Both the position numbers and the translations under genes were made by a program. Under the pieces are notes generated by a model. It was not told the origin of the DNA. It made no database searches and saw only the letters and a list, made by a program, of their open reading frames with translations. From Dehalococcoidia bacterium (GTDB lineage: Bacteria > Chloroflexota > Dehalococcoidia > JACVQG01 > JAHKAY01), in assembly GCA_030740315.1 (NCBI GenBank), contig JASLXN010000108.1, forward strand, positions 1 to 5,484: a DNA stretch of 5,484 nucleotides, given 5' to 3'. Shown piece after piece: positions 1-5,481 of this stretch. Every line of letters starts with the position of its first letter. Positions within the stretch are counted from its first letter, which is position 1.

Positions 1-373
1 TACGTCAATACTTGCTGGACTTGCTGGATAATACGAGCCTTAATAGGACTAGGGTATTCCCGTGGCGCCGGCAATTCTCCAACCAACCGGTCGAGGTACT
101 GCTTGACACATACAGCGAGCCTTCTGACTCCGTGTTGGAACCATTTTGCAATAGCGGGATAGTCCTATTCGAAAGTACCCATAAGGGGATAGCTTGCTTA
201 GTAAGCGAAGCTAATCCAGCCACTGCTGAAATGACCCGCGCCGTGCGATTCGCTTGCTTAGGCAAGGGCAACCAAGAGAAATATGTGGCGGCAGCTCAGC
301 ATGGCTCTTTTACAATGGCTTCCACTGGGGCCATATCGGAGCCGAGTTGGACTTTATACACTACTCCCTGTAG
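1..373 (+). pseudogene. Remnant of a DNA methyltransferase, 5' end outside the window, probably frameshifted
   Basis: An open frame runs in from the left edge (codons in phase with position 3), so the real start is probably outside. From about 45 to 240 it resembles the N-terminal SAM-binding part of DNA amino-methyltransferases: an RVFPWRRQFSNQ segment, then EPFCNSG at 138-158 where the family has DPFCGSG, then a strand ending in the acidic residue of SEANP (Glu at 207-209), the usual ribose-binding position. The central Gly of the motif is Asn and no (D/N)PPY catalytic motif is present. After about 290 this frame looks non-coding, while the frame in phase with 302 gives a natural-looking tail (FYNGFHWGHIGAELDFIHYS) ending at TAG 371-373, 13 bp past the neighbouring gene's stop. 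I infer a frameshift and probably an internal deletion. GC content is lower than in the neighbours. The methyltransferase call is fairly secure; the frameshift is an inference. Confidence 0.55.
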
Positions 374-1434
374 AGGTACTCGTATATCGGCGGCGGCGGT
401 GGGGTTGGAAAGGCGGCCGATAGAGCATCCATGTGCTCCCTGTAGGCGTTGATGAACCTGTCCTCAAGGTCGTAATCGTAGCTGTCCCCCAAGACCTTAG
501 CCGCCCGCTCGGTAATAACGGTTGCGTGGTTCTCCACCAGCCAGGCCACCGTGCGCCTCACCCCCTCCTCTGCGGCGACCTCATCCCGATATCCCAACTC
601 GCCCTTTATTTTGGATATGTCAAGCATGGTGTGATACTCAGGCCCGGCGTATGAGAAAGCCAGAGCCTCTGCCCACGGGTGCTGCGCCTCCACCACCGCC
701 CATTCGTGGCCCACGAATCTGGCTATCAGATCAGCCCTTCCCTTCAGGGTGAGGTAGTGCTCATCGGCCACATTGTAAATCTGGCCGGAGGCCTGGGGCT
801 TGTCCACCGCCAGCAGCACGGTATGGGCCATGTTTTCGGCATATCCCATGGCCCGGATACGCAGACCGGCGCCTGGCACCACGATGTGGGGGCGGCGGTC
901 GATGGCCCGCTTCACGATGGGCCACATGTCGGGGATGAGTTGGCGAGGGCCATAGACCCTGGGGTAGCGCAGCACGGTCACCTGGTAGTCGCCCCGCTGG
1001 TGGGCCGCCATGAGTTGGCGCTCCGTATCGGCAATCAGAAAGCCGAAGTTATCTATATTCCGATCTTCGATAAGGGTAGCGTCCTCATGAATCGGTACGG
1101 CCAGTCCATCCGGGTTGTGGGCAGCATCTCGGAAACCTAAGTAGCCGCCCGGGCTGGTGATGCCTATGAAGCGGGGGGTGCGCCCGGCAAGCACATGAGC
1201 TATGTAGCGCAGTCGGCCGTAGTTACTTATCACCAGGTCCCACCGGCGGGGTGCCAGATCCCGTTCCAGGTCGTCCCGGCTGAAAGGATCGCCGTGGATG
1301 TGCTCTACGGGACCGGAGAACTCAATCTCGTGGGTGCCTCGGTGGTAGATTGTTACCTGATAGCCCCGGGCCAGCAGGCCGTCCACGATGAAGGGTCCGG
1401 TAGGCCCGGTGCCGCCGATGACCAGCGCTTTCAT
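361..1434 (-). CDS. NAD(P)-binding SDR / NAD-dependent epimerase-dehydratase-like protein with altered active site
   Basis: The 357-residue protein begins with a Rossmann fold. The glycine motif GGTGPTG is at residues 7-13, and HRG at 31-33 suggests NADP preference after strand 2. ITSPGGY (92-98) matches the strand carrying the catalytic Ser, and LRYPRVYGPRQ (155-165) is the R-x4-YGP element of extended SDRs. Length and order fit the epimerase/dehydratase family, which acts on nucleotide sugars or other carbonyl/hydroxyl substrates in the cytoplasm. Where the family has YGxxKxxxE, this protein has FGFLIADTE (130-138), so the Tyr and Lys of the catalytic pair are Phe and Ile. It may be an atypical SDR with another chemistry, or a nucleotide-binding protein that is no longer a reductase. 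The C-terminus is proline-rich (PTPPPPP) and ends in IYEYLYRE. The ATG at 1434 is supported by a strong ribosome binding site. The substrate cannot be told from the sequence. Confidence 0.85.
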   Translation of the reverse strand: MKALVIGGTGPTGPFIVDGLLARGYQVTIYHRGTHEIEFSGPVEHIHGDPFSRDDLERDLAPRRWDLVISNYGRLRYIAHVLAGRTPRFIGITSPGGYLGFRDAAHNPDGLAVPIHEDATLIEDRNIDNFGFLIADTERQLMAAHQRGDYQVTVLRYPRVYGPRQLIPDMWPIVKRAIDRRPHIVVPGAGLRIRAMGYAENMAHTVLLAVDKPQASGQIYNVADEHYLTLKGRADLIARFVGHEWAVVEAQHPWAEALAFSYAGPEYHTMLDISKIKGELGYRDEVAAEEGVRRTVAWLVENHATVITERAAKVLGDSYDYDLEDRFINAYREHMDALSAAFPTPPPPPIYEYLYRE

Positions 1435-1438
1435 ACAC

Positions 1439-1447
1439 TCACCTCCT
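1439..1447 (-). promoter_or_regulatory. Ribosome binding site of the SDR gene
   Basis: On the minus strand this reads AGGAGGTGA, a near-full match to the 16S rRNA tail. The AGGAGGT core lies 6 nt before the ATG at 1434-1432. It fixes the start of the SDR gene and suggests efficient translation. Confidence 0.85.
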
Positions 1448-1457
1448 GCTGGCCCTC

Positions 1458-1487
1458 ATTTTGCCTTTTTCGGAGGCGTGTTGTCCA
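1458..1487 (-). promoter_or_regulatory. Possible sigma-70-type promoter for the SDR gene
   Basis: On the minus strand, TGGACA (1487-1482, 5 of 6 to the -35 consensus) is followed after 18 bp by CAAAAT (1463-1458, 4 of 6 to the -10). Transcription would start around 1450, giving a leader of under 20 nt that just contains the ribosome binding site. The match is modest, and read-through from the upstream lipoprotein-MFS operon is an alternative because I see no convincing terminator after the MFS gene. Confidence 0.35.
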
Positions 1488-1522
1488 TACCTCAAGGTTA
1501 AGCAGTGCATCCCATAGTGAAC

Positions 1523-1532
1523 GGTCGCGACC
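1523..1532. repeat. Perfect 10-bp palindrome in the MFS-SDR gap
   Basis: GGTCGCGACC is identical to its reverse complement. It lies in the 165-bp non-coding gap (1435-1599), about 35 bp upstream of the possible -35 of the SDR gene. It could be an operator half-site pair for a dimeric regulator, or chance in GC-rich DNA. Apart from the possible promoter and a short GCCT/AGGC hairpin around 1463-1478, I see nothing else in this gap. Confidence 0.3.
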
Positions 1533-1599
1533 TCCCTGTGCTTCCAATAATGAGAATGTGTATCATGGGCCTAGCCGCCGTTCTGGTGGGGCTCCTAAC

Positions 1600-3078
1600 T
1601 CACCTGCGTCGGGCCATCAGTATCGCAGGCAGCAGGGCCATTGCCGTTACTACGGCTGCCGCCAAGAAGAGGTTGTTGAACAGGCCCAAAGTGGCCTGGG
1701 TGACCTGCTCCTGGTAGAGGATGAGGCGCTGCTGGGCTTGGGCAGCGGTTTCGCCTGCTTGGGGAAAGGGGAAGGGAATGGCGGAGGTCACAGCACCATA
1801 GCGGCCCATGCCCCAGGAGGTGAGCACAGAGAGTCCCACCATCATGCCAACCATCCGGCTCAGGGTTACCACTGCCGCCGCCACCCCCCTTCGCGCCTCG
1901 CCCACTTGGTCTATTACCGCCGCCGAAATGGGGGCAATCACCAGACCAAAGCCAAACCCAGTAGTAGCCAGGTGGACCGTCATGGCGGGGTCGGCTATGT
2001 CCAACCCCCAGCCGCTCAGCCAGTAGAAACCCAGGGAGGTCAGTCCCAACCCCAAGAGCATGGGGATCCGGTATCCGAACCGCCCACAGAGAAAGCCCCC
2101 CACCACAGCCCCGAAGGGGATGGCCCCGCTAAGGCGCATGAGCCTCAAACCCCCCTCCAAAGGTGGCTGTCCCAACACGGTATCCGTCATCAGCGGCACA
2201 TTGACCATGGCTATCATCAGTGCTCCGCCCACCAGCAAATGTGCCCCGTTGGCGGCGGCGAAAGTCAGCCGCCGGAACAGGGACAGCTCAAGCAGAGGAT
2301 AGGTGGCCCACCTCTCCCGCATGGTGAAGGCGGCCAGTAAAGCCAGCGAGGCAGCCACCAACCCCGCCGTTTGCCACAGGGGACGAACATTGCCCACCTC
2401 CTGCCACAAGCCGAAGGTGAGCAGCGCCAGGCACCCCGCTATCAGCAGCCCGCCGACATAGTCCACGGGAACTCGTAGCCGCGGAGTGGGCGGCATCAGC
2501 CATACCAGCAGCACAACGATTAGGAGGCCCAGTGGCAGGTTAACCCAGAAAATCCACCGCCACCCGGCGAAGCTGATGAGAAGCCCCCCGTACAGGGGCC
2601 CCAGCACGCCCCCCGCCTCGGCCACGGCTCCTATGAGACCCAGAGCCATGGCCCGCCGGCGGTCGGGGAAGATGTCCGCCGCAATGGCCATTGTAACCGG
2701 CAGTGTTGCCCCACCCCCGATTGCCTGTATGACCCGGGCGCCTATCAGCCAGCTCAGGCTCTCCCCGGCAGCCACCAACACCGACCCCCCCATAAATAGG
2801 AGCATGGCCACAACAAACACGCGGACACGGCCGTATACATCGGAGAGGCGGGCCATGAGGGGCATTGCAAATGTATATCCCAGCAGGTATCCGGTGATAA
2901 TCCACATGGCCTTTTCCAGCTTGGTCACCGGCAGGCGGATGTCCTGCATGATGCTGGGCAGGGCCGTCACGACCACCGTCTGGTCCAGGGCGGCCAGAAA
3001 TACGGCGCTAAGCACAACCGTCATTAGAAGAGGGGCTGATGTTATACGAGGGCGTGCCGCTCGGATCAACCCGGACAC
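1600..3078 (-). CDS. DHA2-family (EmrB/QacA-type) MFS exporter, second gene of the lipoprotein operon
   Basis: The 492-residue protein has the composition and length of 14-helix DHA2 drug:proton antiporters in the cytoplasmic membrane. Helix 1 carries the family motif LDQTVVVTALP (31-41). Motif A, ARLSDVYGRVR, follows helix 2 (76-86). The antiporter motif C in helix 5 runs over GAVAEAGGVLGPLYGG (150-165) with an acidic residue at 154. GWRWIFWVNLPLG (171-183) opens helix 6. Between the last two helices is an unusually long polar segment (about 422-465, with IPFPFPQAGE then a Gln/Ala-rich helix), recalling the elongated periplasmic helices described for mycobacterial Rv1410. The start is GTG, one base after the TGA of the lipoprotein gene. 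No separate strong ribosome binding site is visible, so translational coupling is likely. With an LppX_LprAFG lipoprotein encoded just upstream, lipid or amphiphile export is more likely than simple drug efflux; the substrate is inferred. Confidence 0.9.
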   Translation of the reverse strand: MSGLIRAARPRITSAPLLMTVVLSAVFLAALDQTVVVTALPSIMQDIRLPVTKLEKAMWIITGYLLGYTFAMPLMARLSDVYGRVRVFVVAMLLFMGGSVLVAAGESLSWLIGARVIQAIGGGATLPVTMAIAADIFPDRRRAMALGLIGAVAEAGGVLGPLYGGLLISFAGWRWIFWVNLPLGLLIVVLLVWLMPPTPRLRVPVDYVGGLLIAGCLALLTFGLWQEVGNVRPLWQTAGLVAASLALLAAFTMRERWATYPLLELSLFRRLTFAAANGAHLLVGGALMIAMVNVPLMTDTVLGQPPLEGGLRLMRLSGAIPFGAVVGGFLCGRFGYRIPMLLGLGLTSLGFYWLSGWGLDIADPAMTVHLATTGFGFGLVIAPISAAVIDQVGEARRGVAAAVVTLSRMVGMMVGLSVLTSWGMGRYGAVTSAIPFPFPQAGETAAQAQQRLILYQEQVTQATLGLFNNLFLAAAVVTAMALLPAILMARRR

Positions 3079-3079
3079 C

Positions 3080-4033
3080 TCACATGGGCGGCTCTATCAG
3101 GATTTCTTGATTGAATTGGGAGAAGTGGAGCCAGCGCACCATGCCAGCGCTCTCGGAAGCGGTAATCTTACCCGTTAGCTTGGCCTGTAGCAGGTTGAAG
3201 TCTCGCTTGCCCACCCACAGCTCCGCCTGGATCTCGGCCCCCGGCACGGAGCTTCCGGTGATCGCCTCCAGAGCGTCTGCGGGAACCCGGCCCGATATAT
3301 GATACGCTGTCGCGCCCCCCATATCGCCATCGCCCAATGGTGTAAGGTCAGCCATCCCCCTGAGCATGGCAGCCACCCCGGTCTGCGGGTCAAAGAAGCC
3401 CACGGGACTTGTTCCACTGGAAAAGGACTGCCAGTTTCCCGGGGGCAGCGGGTTAGTCATGTAGACAGCATCCCCGATAAGTACTGCATCCACCTGTACA
3501 GACATGCCCAAAGCGAGGCCGTCTATGGTGGCCCTGAGCCTGTCAGGCACGACCACATCCCCCTCCGCCCGTCGCATCTCCAGCCCGGCGGCCAGCGGGG
3601 TGCCCGCCCCCTCATGCTCTAACACAAAGTGGAAAGAGCGTAGCCCAGCCATCCGTTCGCTTGCCGTCGCGATGACCTGGGCAAGCCCCATAGTGACCGT
3701 GAATGACCCGCTCAAGCCACCCAGCTCCACTAGATAGAACCCAGGGGCCTGGGGGTCGACCTCAAAATCAACCCGCTCCGTAGTCTTAGCCTCCACCTGG
3801 ACATCTCTGGTCTCAACCGCCTCCCCGTTCATTCTAAGAGTCATCAGTTGGCTGCCAGCGTTTCCGCCGGTATTCCTTATTATTATACTGACCGCCACTT
3901 TCTCCCCCGGCATCGCTTCAGGGGGCTGGACATTCAGGTCAGTCACCTCAAACTGGGCCGGAGGAGAGGAACACCCGCCAATCAGCAGCGCCAAGCCCAC
4001 CACCGGTAGCAGAGACCGTAGTAAACCCTTCAT
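3080..4033 (-). CDS. LppX_LprAFG-family lipoprotein with N-terminal CARDB-like domain
   Basis: 317 residues from the ATG at 4033. The signal peptide is MKGLLRS, a hydrophobic stretch, then a lipobox IGGC with the lipidated Cys at residue 21. Residues about 28-113 form a CARDB-like beta-sandwich: a PGEKVAVSIIIRNTGG core, an MNGE turn and a GxFxVELGGLSGSFTV end. Residues about 115-317 match LppX/LprAFG lipoproteins, with VYMTNPLPPGNWQSF mid-domain and WVGKRDFNLLQAKLTG plus a HFSQFNQEILIEPP ending. In mycobacteria this fold has a cavity that carries lipids and glycolipids, and LprG works with the MFS pump Rv1410c encoded beside it. The same gene order occurs here, with the lipoprotein first. An in-frame GTG lies seven codons upstream (4054), but the ribosome binding site falls inside that extension, so the ATG is preferred. 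The protein should sit on the outer face of the membrane. Confidence 0.88.
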   Translation of the reverse strand: MKGLLRSLLPVVGLALLIGGCSSPPAQFEVTDLNVQPPEAMPGEKVAVSIIIRNTGGNAGSQLMTLRMNGEAVETRDVQVEAKTTERVDFEVDPQAPGFYLVELGGLSGSFTVTMGLAQVIATASERMAGLRSFHFVLEHEGAGTPLAAGLEMRRAEGDVVVPDRLRATIDGLALGMSVQVDAVLIGDAVYMTNPLPPGNWQSFSSGTSPVGFFDPQTGVAAMLRGMADLTPLGDGDMGGATAYHISGRVPADALEAITGSSVPGAEIQAELWVGKRDFNLLQAKLTGKITASESAGMVRWLHFSQFNQEILIEPPM

Positions 4034-4040
4034 ATCACCA

Positions 4041-4046
4041 CTCCTT
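4041..4046 (-). promoter_or_regulatory. Ribosome binding site of the lipoprotein gene
   Basis: The minus strand reads AAGGAG, 7 nt before the ATG at 4033-4031. It decides between this ATG and the in-frame GTG at 4054, which would place the site inside the coding region. Confidence 0.8.
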
Positions 4047-4049
4047 GGC

Positions 4050-4109
4050 CACACATTCTAATACCGAAAGAGGGGGCCACACACATTCTAATACCAAGAG
4101 AGAGGGTGG
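4050..4109. repeat. 30-bp tandem direct repeat, two copies, over the operon promoter
   Basis: Units are 4050-4079 and 4080-4109. The first 16 bases (CACACATTCTAATACC on the plus strand) are identical in both, and 24 of 30 positions match overall. The minus strand of each copy reads GGTATTAGAATGTGTG and includes TAGAAT. The upstream copy supplies the -10 of the proposed promoter. The other lies in the leader, between the transcription start and the ribosome binding site. Confidence 0.85.
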
Positions 4110-4113
4110 TCAA
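4085..4113 (-). promoter_or_regulatory. Sigma-70-type promoter of the lipoprotein-MFS operon
   Basis: The minus strand has TTGACC (4113-4108, 5 of 6 to the -35 consensus), a 17-bp spacer, then TAGAAT (4090-4085, 5 of 6 to the -10). Spacing is optimal. Transcription should start near 4078, giving a leader of about 45 nt. The second TAGAAT (4060-4055) has no matching -35, since the bases 17 bp upstream of it read TGTGTG. Confidence 0.65.
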
Positions 4114-4129
4114 CGGAACGGAAAGAGCC

Positions 4130-4159
4130 TTGCGCCCCTGGACGCGCCGGTGCTATGCT
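4130..4159 (+). promoter_or_regulatory. Possible extended -10 promoter of the acyl-CoA dehydrogenase gene
   Basis: TTGCGC (4130-4135) is followed after 18 bp by TATGCT (4154-4159), preceded by TGC so that it fits an extended -10 (TGnTATnnT). Transcription would start around 4166, about 28 nt before the ATG. Its -35 lies only 16 bp from the -35 of the opposite promoter, so one bound regulator could affect both. The match is moderate. Confidence 0.35.
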
Positions 4160-4193
4160 ATGAGCGATAAATAGCCCGGAGGGGGTCAGGCCC

Positions 4194-5345
4194 ATGGAGT
4201 TCCACTACTCCGAATCCCAGGAGGCTACCCGCAAGCTGGCGCGGGATTTTTCCGCGCGAGAGGTGGCCCCCGGCGCTGCCGAGCGCGACCGCACCAGCCA
4301 GTTTGACTACCACCTCTACCATCGCATAGGGGAACTGGGAATATCCGGCATGCGCTTCCCACGGGAGTTCAGCGGCACCGAGTCGGACTACCTTTCCTGG
4401 TGCCTGGCCTTGGAAGAACTGGGCCGGGCGGACATGTCCCTGGCGGTAACCCTGTTCGTGGCCGTGTCCACCGGCCACCAACTCGTGGAGATGGGCACTG
4501 TGGAGCAGCTACGGGAGTGGAGCGGGCCTTTCATCCGCCCCGTGGCGGAGGCTCGGGCCACGGCCTCCGCCGCCATCACCGAGCCCGGGGCTGGCTCGGA
4601 TACCGCCTCCATCCAGACCACCGCCGCCCTCCAGGATGGGTATTGGGTCATCAACGGCGCCAAGGCCTTCATCACCAACGGCGGCCTGCAGAACAATGTG
4701 TGCACCGTTGTCGTAGCCCTGACCGACCGGGCCACCGGGGAATTCAGCTCCATCCTGGTGCCCGCCGGCAGCCCCGGTTACTCCGTCATGCCCGCCTACC
4801 AGAAGCTGGGGTGGCGCTCCTCGGACACCAGGGAGATGGTCTTTGAGGACTGCCGGGTTCCAGCCGAAAATCTAATCGGCCAGCGGGGTGTGGGGCGGCG
4901 CTACACCGTAGAGAAACTGTTCGCCGAGGCCCGCATCAATATCAGCTCCGCCGCTCTAGGCCTACACACGGCCTGCTTGGAGGATTCCCTAAGCTACGCC
5001 CGGGAGCGGGTGGCCTTCAAACGGCCCCTCTCTCAGTTCCAGTTCGTACAAGGTATTCTGGTAGATATGGCCCTGGAGGCGGAGCTAAGCCGTCTGCTTA
5101 GGGACAAGGCAGCCCGCAGTGTAGACGAGGGAACCGTTAACCGTACCTTAAGCTCCATGGCCAAGTACTTCTGCTGCGAATCGGCCCGGAAGGCGGCAGA
5201 CCGGGCCATACAGGTGCACGGCGGGGTGGGGTTCATGGACGAGTGCACCGTGTCCCGCTACTACCGAGACATACGAGCCTGCACAATAGCCGACGGCACC
5301 ACCGAAATCCAAAAATGGATAATCGCACGGGAGTTGGGCTGCTAA
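4194..5345 (+). CDS. Acyl-CoA dehydrogenase family protein (FAD flavoenzyme) with Asp at the catalytic-base position
   Basis: At 383 residues it has full family length, with the usual N-terminal helical, middle beta and C-terminal helical domains. Signature 1 is AITEPGAGSDTAS (127-139). AFITNGG (158-164) lies at the flavin, with Phe159 where MCAD has Trp. GWRSSDTREMVFEDCRVP (206-223) and the R-x-AFKRPLSQFQ stretch (270-283) are typical. Signature 2 starts at QVHGGVGF (340-347) and ends at Asp359. Family members form the alpha,beta double bond in acyl-CoA and pass electrons to ETF in the cytoplasm. The usual EGT that carries the base (Glu376 of MCAD) is here ADGT with Asp367, and the alternative helix-G site used by isovaleryl-CoA dehydrogenase is Ala246. 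GGAGG (4178-4182) lies 11 nt before the ATG. The gene is divergent from the lipoprotein operon. Chain-length or branched-substrate preference cannot be read from the sequence. Confidence 0.92.
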   Translation: MEFHYSESQEATRKLARDFSAREVAPGAAERDRTSQFDYHLYHRIGELGISGMRFPREFSGTESDYLSWCLALEELGRADMSLAVTLFVAVSTGHQLVEMGTVEQLREWSGPFIRPVAEARATASAAITEPGAGSDTASIQTTAALQDGYWVINGAKAFITNGGLQNNVCTVVVALTDRATGEFSSILVPAGSPGYSVMPAYQKLGWRSSDTREMVFEDCRVPAENLIGQRGVGRRYTVEKLFAEARINISSAALGLHTACLEDSLSYARERVAFKRPLSQFQFVQGILVDMALEAELSRLLRDKAARSVDEGTVNRTLSSMAKYFCCESARKAADRAIQVHGGVGFMDECTVSRYYRDIRACTIADGTTEIQKWIIARELGC

Positions 5346-5382
5346 AGGGAGTCGTGGTAGTGGCGACATCACAACATCGGCA

Positions 5383-5413
5383 TGTCATTCTGAGCACAGC
5401 GAAGAATCTAAGA
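5383..5413. repeat. Probable dispersed intergenic repeat (TGTCATTCTGAGC type)
   Basis: The stretch beginning TGTCATTCTGAGCACAGCGA and continuing AGAATCTA matches, from memory, a short element scattered through intergenic DNA of Dehalococcoidia and several other phyla. Only one half is visible; the usual inverted partner may lie past the right edge. ATTCT/AGAAT (5387-5391, 5403-5407) gives it a small inverted repeat of its own. It follows the acyl-CoA dehydrogenase gene. Confidence 0.5.
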
Positions 5414-5424
5414 CCTTTATCTAC

Positions 5425-5481
5425 ACTCCCCAAAGGAGTCCGGTCCGAAGACAATATCGGACTCCGCAAAGCGGAGAGTCC
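5425..5481. repeat. Cluster of overlapping inverted repeats, possible terminator
   Basis: Three pairings share the same arms. ACTCC (5425-5429) can pair with GGAGT (5435-5439). GGAGTCCG (5435-5442) can pair with CGGACTCC (5458-5465). GGACTCCGC (5459-5467) can pair across an AAA loop with GCGGAGAGTCC (5471-5481), leaving a two-base AG bulge. The last is the most stable and could end transcription of the acyl-CoA dehydrogenase gene, but the window stops three bases later, so a T-tract cannot be judged. The 139-bp tail after 5345 contains no coding region I can support. Confidence 0.5.

Noticed and set aside
249..272. Similar FACLGKG peptides encoded near 249 and near 1749 on the plus strand
   Set aside because: The second copy lies in a shadow frame antisense to the MFS gene, and the DNA match is short and imperfect, so I treat it as chance.
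373..452. Extension of the methyltransferase frame to the TGA at 450-452
   Set aside because: It lies antisense within the SDR coding region and its sequence has no methyltransferase character. The tail ending at 373 is more protein-like.
1463..1478. Small GCCT/AGGC hairpin with a T-run as a terminator
   Set aside because: The stem is only 4 bp and the T-run lies in the loop rather than after the stem. It also falls within the possible SDR promoter.
1195..2340. A 381-codon open frame on the plus strand
   Set aside because: It runs antisense to the SDR start and the MFS gene, and its product is a low-complexity Gly/His/Gln/Pro-rich sequence with no domain. It is a shadow of GC-rich coding on the other strand.
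2486..3178. A 230-codon plus-strand open frame across the MFS N-terminus and the lipoprotein end
   Set aside because: It is Arg/Ser/Pro-rich, crosses a real gene junction antisense, and has no recognisable motif.
4034..4054. Longer lipoprotein start at the GTG at 4054
   Set aside because: The AAGGAG ribosome binding site lies inside this extension, and the extra residues (MWPRSGD) would spoil a normal lipoprotein signal peptide.
4050..4109. Two repeat units that might suggest a CRISPR array
   Set aside because: The units are directly adjacent with no spacers and there are only two. They overlap a promoter, so a tandem duplication explains them.
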